Source: Flaccisagitta enflata (Eukaryota > Chaetognatha > Sagittoidea > Aphragmophora). From it: 64,000 nt of DNA. The translations under genes were made by a program, and so were the position numbers. This document shows, in pieces, positions 20,766 to 35,785 of the stretch (positions are counted from its first letter, which is position 1; every line of letters begins with the position of its first letter). The stretch covers positions 10,478,001 through 10,542,000 of the forward strand of contig OZ231127.1 in the NCBI GenBank assembly GCA_965153355.1, read 5' to 3'. Below the pieces are notes generated by a model. That model did no database searches, was not told where the DNA came from, and worked only from the letters and a program-made list of their open reading frames with translations.

Positions 20766-23700
20766 ATGAAGATGGAGTGGAATCGACTAAAATATTTGAT
20801 TTTGATCGGCGTCGTTATGGGCGCCTTTATTCTGGACGGCGTCACTTCGGAAGCGGAGGCCGCCGCCGAAAATGAGGAAGAGGAGGAGGAAGGGGAAATT
20901 GAAGGCACGGAGCCCGATAAATATCCAACTGACAACGAAGTGTTTGTTCTGGGGAAAGACAATTTCGACGAATTTATACAGGTTTGTGAATACGCTGAGC
21001 GTTGCCAGAGTTTATGTGCCACCCGAATTTCGTAATGCCTATTCCGGTAAAATTGTCGCATCAGTATTTGAAGCTGATAGTCGCATTCTTCAAAACTATG
21101 TGTCTCAAAAGAGCTGTGTGACACAGTGTGTGTCATGAGCAAACTGCAGGAACCTTGCTTTTATCCTCACTGCTCCGGTTACAGGCCACGTTTCTGACTT
21201 TGTTTCTCTTTCTGTGACAGGGTGAGGCATTCACGATAGTGGAATTCTACGCGCCGTGGTAAGTATTCTCTGGCATATTCAATGTTATCTTGCCATTTTC
21301 CTGAAATTTATGTTTTTGTTGCTTACCCACTAGACTTCCTACAAAATGTCGCAAATAAACTGATTGAAATCTGATTTGACTTTATTATAAGGTGTGGGCA
21401 TTGTAAATCGTTGGCGCCCGAGTGGGAAGCGGCCGCGGCGGCTCTCAAAGACGCTCCCATCCCCGTCAAATTGGCCAAAGTCGACGCGACTATTGAGGAG
21501 GATCTAGCCAAGAGATATGACGTCTCTGGATACCCTACTCTCAAGGTTTCTCCATTGATATATATTGGCTCTTATCCTACCCTATTTTATGAAATGTGTT
21601 CGATCAGACTATCCCAACCTCTCAATTCCAGACAGATTTTGTTAAGTGGCTCATAGACAAAGGGGCCAATCACCAATGCTTTCATATGAGGGCCTCGAGG
21701 CTCCTAGGTCGAAATCCAAGTTTCGAGGCACAAATCTTATGTTTTGAGACCCGAAGCTTAGTTTTGAGGCGCAAATACCAGCTTAAAAAAAAACTAGGAC
21801 ATGAGACCAACGTCGCGTGCCTCGGCAGTTTCAGACACAAGTCGGGCTGAAAGATAGACCTGGTTAAATTTTATGAAAAACCCTTTGAACTAGCTGTTTA
21901 GTGTTTACCTTTTAAGTTTCATTTCCTATGTTCAAGAATGTAAAAAACGCGATGAAAAGCCGTCGAAATAACTTAATGATGTACGGATGGAGCAATTAAC
22001 TGACAGATGACATAACTGACCAAAAAAAAACCAGACTAAATGACTGACCAACAAGTACTTATGGATTCCTCAAAATATTTACATACGTAAAATGTGATTG
22101 TGACGGATGGACGTATAAATGGACGGACGGACCGTCAGACGGACCGAAAAGTGGCTTCTAAGTCGTGTAGCACGCGACTGAAAAGTCCAAGCAAGAATTT
22201 CATCTCTGAGCGTCAGACTTACTCTTTGAGGCCTTTGTCTTGGGGCCTGAAGCTCTGCACAGACGATCTGATTGGCACATGATCTTTATCACTTCAGTCT
22301 CAAAGGACACCTTCTGTGTTGATGCGCTTTTTTCTGATTCTTGTCCAATTTAATGACAATCGGCATTTTGAGTGTTTTATGGAACGAATCATTGCTCTTT
22401 TGTTAGGTTTTCCGCAACGGCGAAGAGGACAAGGACTCGGACGATGTTCCCCGTCAGTCCGCGGAAATCATCGAGTACGCAAAAGCCAAATCTGATCCCA
22501 ATTACAAACCACCACCGTCGGCTGGTATGTAGGAGATGATTTTAATAATAATGTTGAACCGCGCGCACATTAGTCTAACGCGAAGATGTCTTGTCACTTT
22601 GTCAGTTGTCACTTTGTCAGTTGTCACTTTGTCTGTTGTCACAGTGGATCTTTTTTGTGTTCTTCAGATTAGGGGTCCTGGGGAGGCTTCCCCTAGAAAT
22701 GAAGAAAAGTAGGAAGAAAGAAAGATAAAAAGATAGAAAGAAAGATAGAAAGAAAGATAGAAAGATAGATAGAAAGATAGATAGAAAGATAGAAAGATAG
22801 ATAGAAAGATAGAAAGAGTGGAAATTGGGAGGGAAAGAATGAAAGAAGAAAAACAGTGGAAATTGGGAGGGAAAGAAAGAAGAAAGAAAGATTTAGTGGA
22901 AATTGAGAGGGAACGACAGAAAGAAAGAAGAAAGAAAGATTAAGGAGGAATTGGGAGGGAACGACAGAAAGAAAGACTAGGTAAGGTTAGAAAGAAAGGA
23001 AGAAAAAGATTAAGGGAAATTGAGAAGGCTAGAAAGAAAGAAAGAAAAAGATTAAAGGGAATTGGGAAGGTTAGAAAGAACGATAAAGATTGAGGGGAAT
23101 TGGGAAGGAAAGAAAGAAAGAAAGAAAAAGATTAATGGGAATTGGGAAGGAAAGAAAGAAACAAAAGAAACAAAGAAAGAAAAAGATTACAGAAGCAATG
23201 ATATTACAGTGAGAGGGGTGGTCGAAATCGCTAGCACCCCTACCTGTAGCTCAGATGATCAATACCACAAGGGTATCAAAGGTGGTGGCCGCTGGCTTAT
23301 CCCAATGCAATTCCCGCCATCAAGGCGATTTTGTAATCTCAACCTAGTTTTAAAGATACAGCTCTTTTTAGAGTGAAAATCGGCCATTTTCAGAAGTGTT
23401 GGATTTAGCTCTTTTATAACCATTTTCTATAGAATCAGAAGGAAATTCGAAAAACGCCTTGATGGCGTGAGTTGTTTTAGGATAAGCTTCCAGCTGCCAC
23501 CTTAGTTGTCTTCGTGACATTACCCATCTAAGCTGTGGGTAGGGGTGCTAGCGATTTTGTATTATCATTGAATCTGTAAAGGGAATTGGGAAGGATAGAA
23601 TGAGATTGAGAGTGGAAAAAGGAAAGAAAAACCTGACAAAGGAAGAAAGAAATTAAGTCAAAAAGAAATTTGGAAAGGACGCGAAACAAAAAGAAATTGA

Positions 23701-26700
23701 AAAACAAAGAAAGACGAAAAGAAATTGAGAAGAGGAAGAAGAAAAGAAATACAAAAAGAGATTGAGGGAAAAAAATGACACAATGATAGTATGAAAGAGG
23801 AATTAAAAAAGAATGAAAACACTAATTTTTGTCCCCGACGAACAGTTTTCGTCGGTGGACTATGTGATGGACCTGATCGTGTAGTCTGTCGTCTGTTTGT
23901 CTGTCTGTTTGTTTGTTTAAAACCCTCTCATATTTTTGGAACCAGACTTCAGAATTTGATGAAACTTTGCTGGTGTTGTTTATAGGTCAATAGGAGCTTG
24001 TGTACCAATTTTCAAAAAAATTCATTAACTTTTACTACCCTTTGCCTATTATTTTTGTAGTAATATTTAGCTGGGACTTAGGTGGTTTACATAGGTAGAG
24101 GGTAGTAAAGGTTAATGAATTTTTTTTTTAATTTGGTATACAAGTAGAGGGTACTAAATAAACAACCCCCGCAAAATTCGAATTAAATCTGAAGTTTGGT
24201 TTATGAGATATTAGCTTATTTATGTAGTAGTATGTTGCTAGGACTTAGGCAATTTACATAGGCAAAGGGTAGTAAAGGTATGTGAATTTTTTTCTAATTT
24301 GGTATACAAGTAGAGGGTAGTAAATAAATAACCCCTGCAGAATTCGAATTAAATCTGAAGTCTGGATTATGAGATATTAGCTTATTTATGTAGTTATATG
24401 TTACTATGACTTTAGCAGTTTACATAGGCAAAGGGTAGCAAAGTTATGTGAATTCTTTTTTGATTTGGTATACAATTAAAGGATATTAATTGAACTGCCC
24501 CTGCAAAATTCGAATTAAATCTGAAGTCTTGTTTATAAGATACTAGCTTAATAATGTAGTAATATATTACTAGGACTTAAGCGATTTGTATAGAGGATTG
24601 GAGTTGATGAATTTTTTTACTTGCTCATTTATTTCATTCTGATTTTTCTTTAGGTTTGCCATCATGGATTTCAAGATTCATCTTCAACTACTGTCATCAT
24701 CTTCATCTTCAACTACTGTCATCATCTTCTACTACTGTCATCATCTTCTACTACTGTCATCATCTTCTACTACTGTCATCATCTTCAACTACTGTTATCA
24801 TCTTCAACTACTGTCATCATCTTCAACTACTGTTATCATCTTTAACTACTGTCATCATCTTCAATTACTGTCATCATCTTCAACTACTGTCATCATCTTC
24901 AACTACTGTCATCATCTTCAACTACTGTCATCATCTTCAACTGCTGTCATCATCTTCGACTACTGTTATCATCTTCAACTACTGTTATCATCTTCAACTA
25001 CTGTCATCATTTTCAACTACTGTCATCATTTTCAACTACTGTCATCATTTTCAACCACTGTCATCATTTTCAACTACTGTCATCATTTTCAACTACTGTC
25101 ATCATCTTCGTCTACTATCATCATCCTCGACTACTGTCATCATCTTTGACTACTTAATTTTTTTGAAAAATTTTTTTGAAAATATTCTTAAAAATTTTTG
25201 AAAATTTTTTTTGAAATTTTTTTTTGAAAATTTTTTCAAATTTTTTTTTTGAAATTTCTTTTGAAAATTTTTAAAAGCTTTTCAAAAATTTTTTAAATTT
25301 TTTTTTGAAAATTTTGTTTAAATTTTTTTTGAAAATTTTTTTTTTTTTTTGAAAATTTTTTTTTAAAATTTTTCAAATATTTTTTTTAAGATTTTTGTTG
25401 TTATTATCATTCATTGTTATCATCATCATCCACTATTGTTATCATTATCAAGTTATGTCATCATTAAAACAATATTGAAAATTTTTTTTGCTTGAAATTG
25501 CTGTCTTGTCGTGTATCTCATCGAGTTGCGTTTACGCAACGAGAAAGCTTCAAAAATTACAGTCCCCAGTCGGGGACTGTAATTTTGAAGCTTTTTCTCC
25601 GTTTGTCTTGATATTTTTGCTCTCTCGTCAGTGATCGACTTGACGGAGGGAGGCTTCCACGACTTCATCAATCAACACGAGTTGTCTTTGGTTGAATTTT
25701 TTGCTCCATGGTGAGTACCCACAGTTTTGTGAAGCCTGAAATAAGTAGGCTAGGAATACACAGTTGAAACCCCACATTAACGGCGGTCGAAAGACCCAAG
25801 AATTTTTTATGTTTATGGTGGATTTCTGTTGAATTGGCAACACGAGAAATAAAAGGAAATGAAACCTTCGACCTAGGATTTCCTATCTGTAAAAGGCGGA
25901 TTTTCGTTTCTCTATTGTAACTGTAGTCGGTCCTATTAATCTTTATCAGGACAGGTTGGGTTGTTGTAGAAATTTGAATGTTTGGGCAATCCTAGGTTTT
26001 GCTTCTCTGACTCGAAAATCCAATGCTCGGCTGGGCTAAAGCGGTTTTTGAGCTTCTACCTAGAAATAGAATAGTTTCGAAGATGAGATAGGCAGGGCTC
26101 CTCTATTACACTCTTTTTTTTTTATAAGAACGTCATTTTTTTTGGAAGGCTTCATATTCATATTTTTATAGCCAAATGAAGCCTTTAATGTTCTTTGAGT
26201 ATTAATTACACTCAAATTCAAATGTTTTCCTAATGTTCTTCAAATGATATTGTAAGCGGAATTTTTTTCTCAAGATTTGAAGCCTTTGTATGTTCTTAAG
26301 AATCTTAAGATGTTCCTAATTTTAGGGCCAGTTGAAGCCTTGATGTTCTTATAAACTAGGTTCTTATAAAACAAAGAGTGTAAGTCTGATTGATGGATCG
26401 AGTAGGCGAGTGGAAAGGAATGGCGAGATGCTGATTAGTACTTACATGTAACGATTTAATATGAACACGTAAAACATTGACAATAGAATGGTGAAAACAA
26501 TTAGAGAAGTACAAAATTGCTGAGATGCGATTTCGATGAATTATGGATCACAGTTATGCACACAGCCATGTACGCTCGGAGAACACATTCGTATATAACT
26601 GGAAATATTTATCGTTTACAATACCAATTTTCATCGCTTTTTCATGCTTCTTACGACATGGATATTTAACTTTCAGTCCCATATACATAGCCCTGTCTGT

Positions 26701-29700
26701 TGGTCCGTCCGTTAGTCAGTCTGCAATGCTTTGCTTTTATTGGACTTCAGGCGGTTTTTGCTTCACTGCCCAGCCCTCATGCTTGATTATTTACTTATCG
26801 TAACTTCCCCTGCCCACAAAGCCGCGACCAACGAATCCATGTACCCGGCCATTATTTACTACTTTCAAGATCCCGATGATATAACATATCTGTATATCTG
26901 TATATATCTCTATCAGCGTTCGGTTGGTCCGTATTGTTAGTGACTCTAAGCTTTGCGTATCCTGCGTATCCTGCGGGTTGATCATGATCTACCCCTATCC
27001 CCAGCGGCAGCGAAGAAAGCGAGCCGTATATCCGGACATTCTGAAACATTTGTTAAAAAATACAACAAAAAAAAAAAGGGTAATGAGCATGAGAATAATA
27101 AGGAGTTATATCATTACAAAGGCCGATTTTGACAGAAGATATAATTTTTAAAAGGAAAGTCTCGTTATGATTTCATTACCCCCGGAGTCCGTTGTAAAAC
27201 AAGTTTCCCATCTCGATGTCCTAGCCAATCGTGGAATCCAAGCTCTTGTTTCATCGTCGTTGAGATTTCAGGAACTACAAAAATGAGCATTGATCAAGTT
27301 GGGTGGAGCATGGAATGAAGGGGGTTTGAAGGCGGATGCGTTTGTCTTGGCATAGATTGTGGGTATTCATGAGTCATGATGACGGAAATAATGATGATTC
27401 GATGACGGCGTAGGGAAAGATGATTCGTGAGCAAGTTGACGAGTTATACAGTCAGCTATCTTTGACCGATGAATGTATCGATAAATGGAGAATGAGCATG
27501 TTACCACTTGTCGCGCGTTCGATGAGTGGTTGTTGGGCTCTTGAACACGTATAACCGTAGTTGATGTCAGCGATTGAACGTGAGAAAGACATAGAGCCGG
27601 TTATACACGTGACTACCGCCATGAGTTTTTGAGTCGATGAGTGAAGGATGAACGTCTAGTATTACACGTAACCGTAGGCTATGGAGTGACGGTGACGTAT
27701 AAACGTCTAGTACTACACGTAACCGCAGGCTATCCACGTGATTCGTAGGTAAGCGCTTGGCGATGGCTTCAATGTCGAGGCCCAGATTTCCACCCTGGTG
27801 TACCTGATCGGTTGTAAACGAAAATGAGGTCAAGCCTTGAGGGTGTTTGTTGCTTAAATCCTTTTTTCGTCGCTTTCTAATGGGACAAATCTGGGGTTTT
27901 CTTTGCCCATGTTAGGAGCCGCTTTCTTCCAAAACTAATACAGTACCTTCCGAGCAAACCCGGCTAAAACTGAAGGATTGATTTTTCTTACTTTAATTTC
28001 ATTTTTCAAACTTCATTTTTTGTATTTAATTTAATTAAAAAATACTTGATTCCTTGAACATATTGGGCTGATAAAAAAAAATAACTCGTGAAATCAAAGT
28101 GTATGAAGACATCAATATGGAGTGTTCTAACCCACACCATTGGATTCAGCAGAAAATTTTACTTATTGTAGACTACAAGAACAGCTCAATCAGACAGTTA
28201 TTTCAGGTTTTATGGCCATTTAAAGGTTTTGTCTAAAATCATTTTTGAGACAATTGTCTTTAAAAACTTAAAATAGCTGTAAAACCTGAACTAATAGTCT
28301 GATTGAGCTGTTCTTGTAGTCTAGGATAGGTAAAATTTTCTGCTGAATCCAATGTTGTGGTTTAGAACGCTCCATATCGATGTCTTCATGCACTTTGATT
28401 TCACGAGTTATTTTTTTGACAGCCAAATATGTTAAAGAAATTAAGAATTTTTTCATTAAGTTTGATATAAAAAATGAAGTTTGGAAAATGAAATTAAAGT
28501 AATAAAAATTAATCCTCCAGTTTTAGCCGGGTTTGCTCGGAAGGTTCTGTACCATTTCTAACAACTCGCGTTTCATTAGGCGAAGACCGTACAAATCCTG
28601 ACCATTAAGAGTCAATATGTCGATTAAATAAATGAATGTGAATATACTATCTTCCAAAAAAAAATGTTGCAGCACATTTTGATCAATTACTCCTAAATGA
28701 TTTACCCTATCTTAAAAAAATTGGTTACAGAATTAAAGCTCTATAAATTTCCAAGCCAGCTGTGCAAACGGCATCTCTGTAACTTTACTGGTTAAGAAGT
28801 TATTCAACTTTGAATGAAATGATTGCTTCTGAAAGATTCTTAACTTGACTTGTTTTCATACAATCTTTTTCATTCAAAAAAACATAACCCATTTGTTTTT
28901 TGATGAATCTAGGAAAAATTGGTGACCAAAATGTAGAATTTCTCCTTTTAGCAAAACAAAGTTGGTGCAGCCGTTAAAAGTTATAGTCACTCAAAGATAG
29001 GAAAGGGAAATATCTTTTATTGCACAAAACGTTTGGCGTGCTATCATGCCACAGTGCTTCCAAAGGCTCCGTAAATCACTTCCTTGGCAAACGGTGGCCA
29101 TAATTGAGCTAGGGGGAACAAATATCAATTATTAGTTGATTTGCAATTAACTGGTTTATGTTATTATGGTAATCGGGAAAAAAGTCGAAGTGAGTCTTCG
29201 ACTTTTTGACATATTTGAGAAAAAAAGGGTTTTTATTTTCTTATGGGAAAGTTGTGCATCTCTTCTGGCTGATTGGTCCCTCAAACAAAATTGATAGGGT
29301 AAGTAAATTTGATAATTCTCTTTAATTTGGCGCCAAGCAGAATGCTCTACAACAAATATTTTTCGCGCTATGATTTTTTAAAGATTTATTTACGAAAATT
29401 GCAAATTTTTTATGATTTTAAGTAGGATCAATAAAAAAGTGTATTTATGTTTGTTTGAGCATGCAAATACAAGAAAACATATTTATGAGCATAGCTGCTC
29501 ATCTCTTAGGGTGTTTTTGAGCAATCTAGCTCATTTAGCTCATTTACCTCATTTTGCTCCGTCTTTTTTTCTGATTTCAAATTCAATAAATGAATAAATA
29601 TTTTGTTACATGTTTAAGCAAGCAGATACAAAAAAGCATGTCAGTGAGCTCAGTTGCTTATTTGGGAGGGTGTTTTTATGTATTCTAGCTCACTTGTCTC

Positions 29701-30777
29701 ATTTAGCTCAGTCTTTTTTTCTGATCTTTAATGGGATAAATACATAAATGCAAATACAAGAAAGCATATCAGTGAGCATAGCTGGTTGTGTGGTTGAGTG
29801 ATTTTGAGCATTTTAGCTCATCTAGCTCATTTGGCTCAGTCCTATATTTCTAGGATTAACAGTGCAACCAATACATGCAAGTGCTTTTGATTTGATCTAA
29901 CAAGTAGAAAGATTTGCAGTGACTGAAAACAAAAGCTTAGTAAAAAGTGACCAATGCTTACGACTTTTTTCCTCACGGCGACAGCCGCCATTACTGATAA
30001 ACAAACTAAAATCTTAGGTTGCAACATTTTTTTTTGGAAGATAGTACTACGCGAATCAAAAAAAAGCCGCACCCTTTTGTAGCTGATTAGAAGAGACACA
30101 AAAAATTGATTCAAAATTTTTTGTTCAATTGATTTTAAAGATTTTTAAATTTTCTTTCATTTTAGACCAACCCCAGGTCTGTATCTCAAACCGTTTAGGA
30201 GATAGAGCTTGCTAAAGTGAACTTCTTTTTTGCAAGAATATTCTTTTTTCAATAGGATTGCACAACTGAAAATGGTAATGTTTTCATTCTTTTTTATGCC
30301 ATTTCTAAATGAATAAAGCTAGAAATACCAGATTAAAGCCAAATGAAAGATCTCATTGAGATCTTCAAAATGATCTAAAATTTTGTTTTAATATTTTGAA
30401 ATTTAATATGATAGATTGTTATTTAAAAGTGCGGCTTTTTTTTTATTCGCGTAGTACAACCATTAACTTACCCCTGTGTCGTCCTTGAGGCGGCGTTGTT
30501 AGAGACTTGGAAAGGGATGGCCCCTCGACTGTCGCCGGCAGAGGCAACGGACACCTGTTGCAAAGAAAGGTTGAACGTGATTAGATGAGTTGGGTAAATT
30601 GTCGTCTATGTACGAAAAATGTCGCCTATATATATATCTGGCCCTTTTGGTTCGTCATTTGACCAAGGCACTATTTAATCAACGAGTTAATTTTGAATCA
30701 AACGCACGCGACACGGCATTGCATCGGCTTTCTTGAACACACACACACACACGCAGTCACACACACACGCAAACACG

Positions 30778-30875
<98 letters not shown>

Positions 30876-33800
30876 CACACTCTCACACATGTAATTGCAA
30901 TTAAAAGTGACCTCTGAAATGCTTAAAAGGGCTGAAATTCAATGTGATGGGCCAACTGACGGACCGACCGACTGATGCAACGCGCCGCATACGCGACTAG
31001 GATTTGAACTTGTGATATTTACGTACATAACAAAGATTGAGCTTGGCTGATGCCCACCACCATAGCTGTTTCAGTCCATGGTCAAATCAAGGTGGGTTTT
31101 TTGAGCGATGGAACATTTTTAACAACAATGATTTGAATTTGGCCAAAATCAATTCTTGCCTGAATTTTTGGCGGTTCTACGAATGGAGGCTGGAAGGTGA
31201 CTATTCTCTCGATAGGTTGAAACCCTAATAGTTCGCCGGGATGGACGTCGATAAAGTTCATTTGACATTGGTACCGGACGGGGCGGGCCTCTGAAATAGG
31301 AGGGTCATAAGCAGATTTATTTCGCGTGCAGGTGACTCTACAAAACAAGTCTGTCGGTCCGTTTGGTCTGTACTACTAAGCTTTTTTGGCGTTTATGGGC
31401 GGTTTTTGCATTACTGCTCCTGCATAAATGCTGAGTGCTGCAAGCCTTTTTCGCGACTGCCCCCGCCCACCCAAACGCGACTTGAGTAGGTGGTGTCCGG
31501 CCTTGTTTTTAAAAGTTACTGTTGCTCTGCCTCTGTCCTGTTCTGTTGGCTTCACTCAGCTTTTTTTCGGGTTTCAACTCAGCGCATTTTCCTAACTATC
31601 CTCTGCATCACTACGTATGCGATGAAATCATAACACCCCTCTCAAAATTAGGCGAACTGGGATCAGATTAAGTCTGTAAATGCTTTATAAATTACTTTTA
31701 AAGAGTCAGTGTTAAGGCAACTTTAAAATATGTAATTTCCAGCAGGGGTTTACAAAAATTGTCTAAAGAATGTCAACCAATGGCTCCTAATCTTTTCTTT
31801 CAATTGATATCATGCTATCGGTAAATCTGATGGAAATTCCAAATTGACCGGTGAAACCAACTTAATTGTAACAAGATTCAGTCACTTAGTGGGGCCATTC
31901 CATATCCCCTTGCGTCATTGTTGCTTGGTAGCTATATTACAACTTGAGAATGACAGTTTGCTCCCCACTCATATGGAAAAAAATGAGATAGTTTGTGCCG
32001 TCTCCTCATGACAAAATTTCTTGTCAAAATCAGTCAAAATCTTCCACCAGATTTTGGCATTGCACACAACCAAGGCTACACACTAGTGCGAATGCTCTAT
32101 TTGGCCTTGGTTTGCGAAGATACTATGTTTTAGCTATCTCTGTGACAAATTTCAGCCTTCTCATTGCATTTTTGTCCCCGACGAACAGTTTTCGTCGGTG
32201 GACTATGAGATAGCCTGTTTGTGCTAGTCTGTCTGTGTGTCTGTGTGTCTGTGTGTCTGTCTAGAACCTTCTCATATCTTTTGATCTAGACTTCAGAAGT
32301 TCATGAAACTTTACCAGTGTTATCATTATGTCAATGGGAGCTTGTGTACCAATTTTCAAAAAAATTCATAAACTTTTACTACCCTTTGCCTATTATTTTT
32401 GTAGTAATATTTAGCTGGGACTTAGGTGGTTTACATAGGTAGAGGGTAGTAAAGGTTTATGAATTTTTTTTTAATTTAGTATACAAGCAGAGGGTAGTAA
32501 ATAAACAACCCCTGCAAAATTCGAATTAAATCTGAAGTCTGGTTTATAAGATATTAGCTTATTTATGTAGTAATATATTACTAGGACTTAGGCAGTTTAC
32601 ATAGGCAAAGGGTAGTAAAAGTTTATGAATTTTTTTTTTAATTTGGTATACAAGTAGAGGATAGTAAATAAACAACCCCTGCAAAATTCGAATTAAATCT
32701 GAAGCCTGGTTTATGAGATATTAGCTTATTTATGTAGTAATATGTTACTAGGACTGAAGCAGTTTTCATAGGCAAAGGGTAGTAAAAGTTTATGAATTTT
32801 TTTAAAACTTAGTAAACAGGTAAATAATGTCAATTAAACAGCTCCTGCAAAATTCGATTTAAATCTGAAGTCTGGTTTATGAGATATAAACTTATTTATG
32901 TAGTAATATATTACTGTTGTGGACACACACACACACAGGTTTGCCGTCAGGACTCCAAGGACCAGGTTTGCTCTTGGACTTCTGTTTAATGTTCAAGGTG
33001 TGTCATGGACTTTAAGGTATGCCGTCATGGACTTTAAGGTATGCCGTCATGGACTGTAAGGTATGCCATCATGGACATCAATTTTTTTTTAAAAAATTTT
33101 CCAAAAAAATTTTTTGAAATTTTGAAATTTTTTTTTAATTTTTTTAATTTTTTTTGAAATTTTTGAAATTTTTTTTTTTTTTTTTTTTGAAATTTTTTTT
33201 TTTTTGAAATTTTTTTTTGAAATTTTTTTTTTTTTGAAATTTTTTTTTTTTTTTTTTTTTGAAAAAAATTTTTTCTTTGAAATTTTTTTTTCAATTTTTT
33301 TTTTTTTTTTTTGAAATTTTTTTTTTTTTTTGTAGTGTATCTTCTCGAGTCGCGTTTACGCGACGAGAAAGCTTCAAAAATTACAGTCCCCAGTCGGGGA
33401 CTGTAATTTTGAAGCTTTTTACTATCAATTTTGATCACTTTCCCAGTTCGTTTAATTTTGAGAGGGGTGTTAGTTGCTGATTTTGGTCGTGAAATTAAAT
33501 GAATGGTTTTGTTTTTTCCACGCTATTTAATTATGCTGTGTTTGTTTCAATTTCAGATTTGATTGTAGATAAAAGGTTACGTGAAAAATATGGGCATTAG
33601 ATTACAATAGCTATCTCTGAACCTCGTTTGAATAAATAACGCATTGGAGTAAATGTTAGAAACTTAGAATGAAAGCGACCTTGATCGGGTGTGTCAATAT
33701 TGATCACTTCTTGCTTACCTGTGAGTTCCTTAATGATAGAAAGCAAAAGACAGATGCATGGTAGATTTGGCTTCATCTTTTTATTATTTTATTTTGTAGA

Positions 33801-35709
33801 GGAGAGGGGAAATAATGTTCTTTAGCCCGGTACAATTTTTTAGGAAGTGTTTTTTTTCCTCGGCAAGAAAATCTTTTTTTTTCTTTTTGGTTTGACGTTC
33901 CTCTTAGATTCTTTCTTGGTTGAATGATACTCGATTCTCTTTAGTGGAAGCAAATTTGCCAAGAATAAGAGTCTAGATCATAGGTCGCGTAGAAAGGGAG
34001 AGAGATGAAGAGGAGAAAAGAGGGAAAAAGACGATGCCCTTTTATGCGCGGGGAGACGTGGTTTTAACATTTACGAGACACTATAAATATAACTTTATCG
34101 GGGAAGTAGCCCACTGGATACGGTTTCTTTTATGAACCGATGAGACGTCATATGAAACGTGATTGACCTCAGACAAGTTCATAACGGGCAAGTTGGGAAA
34201 AGGGGGTGTTTTCAAGTCTGTATGCAAAAATTTGGTGATGCCACCAATGATGTTGTATCGATTTATCTCATAGTATAATCGCTTTTGAAGACTATTCAGT
34301 ATTTTACAAATTGGGGGTTTCGGTGCTCGTCTTCTAGATCTCGTTTCTCGTGGCTCCTTCCCTTCCCGCCCCCCTCCTTCCCTCCCCTCCCTTCCCCCCT
34401 CCCCCCTCCCTTCCCACAAAGGGCCCTGAAAATATGATTTGATATAGCTAGTTACAACCGTTGTAGAGTCAGAGTCTGTTAGACTTGGAGCAGGCGTGTA
34501 TATTGTCCCACATTTCTCCCCCCCCCCCCCCCCATAGGGTTTGGGAGTGGGAAAGCTAATCAAAGGAAACAGGTCGCCAAAGGGTAACGTGTGGTCAGCA
34601 GGGGCCTGCGAGAACTGTATTGAGGCCTACGAGGGCCGATTAGAATTTAGAGGCCTGATTTGAGGCCTACAAATGCCTAATAGGGGGAATGGATGAACAG
34701 ACGGACAGATGGAGGGATGATCGGATGAACAAATGTCCCCCTGTGTTCTCTAGGACTTTGTCCCCATTGGGGCCGCTATCCATCCAAAAATGAGAGAAAG
34801 AAAATATAAGATGATTGTATTCATTTGTTAACACTAAAAGATGGCATTTTATCACTTCATCGTATATTTATACAAATATACCCAAAAAAGTACTATGCTA
34901 GTTGTACTATAAAATTGTAGTACTATATAATGAAGAAAATCAATGATTTTTGACCAAGTGGTGAAAGGACCGGAGGGAGGGGGGGGGAAGAAATCAAAGG
35001 TCTTGGTATATGTACACCCCTGACTTGGAAACCTCTGAAAGTCTCCTAAGACCGACGGCCCTAACACTCCCTCCCCCTCTTCCTCTCCTCTTCTTCCCTC
35101 CCCTCCCCATCCGCCATCTTTCTCTCGCTTGCTCCAGTTCTTTCTTTCGTTCCATCTGTTCTTTCTCACCAACTGCCTGACTGTCTTTCATTCTGTCTTT
35201 GATCCGTCTCTTTCTGTCTTTACCTGTCGCTGTCCGTCCAGGTCTATCTGTTTATCTGTCTGTCCGTTCGCCTTTCTTTCTATGACTATGTATATCTGTC
35301 TATCGATTTTAAGTCTTAAAGGGTCATTTCGTTCTCAACAATTATTGAAAGTAAAGCTGTCTTTGTGGTTAACTCGCTGTTGTTCATTTCGATTTGACAT
35401 GTGCCACATAAAAGTAACAAATGCAACAAATGTAAAAGTCAATAACAGGCATCATATAATAACATGTTTCCATTATGGTCATTTTGATAGTACCTAAAAG
35501 TAGTAAAAGCAATACAATTTAAACGTCAATAACCATGTAGAAGCCTGAGCCGGATCACCCATTAGGCTTATAAGGCATGAGCCTTAAGCCCTGCGGTAAA
35601 GCCCCTACTGTTTGGAAAAAAAGAAAATGAAAAAAAAAGAGGAAAAAAGAGGGGAAAAAAGGAAAATGAAAAAGAAGAAAAGAAAGAAGAAAAATAAAAG
35701 AATAAAGAA

Positions 35710-35785
<76 letters not shown>

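Noticed and set aside
21596-21660. Extra PDIA4 exon ([11 protein letters not shown] after an AG)
   Set aside because: Looks PDI-like, but exon 3 to exon 4 already join in phase and give the expected domain; no donor with fitting phase.
24656-25201. 181-codon frame of repeated YCHHLQ residues
   Set aside because: Product of a 19 bp minisatellite, open in all three forward frames.
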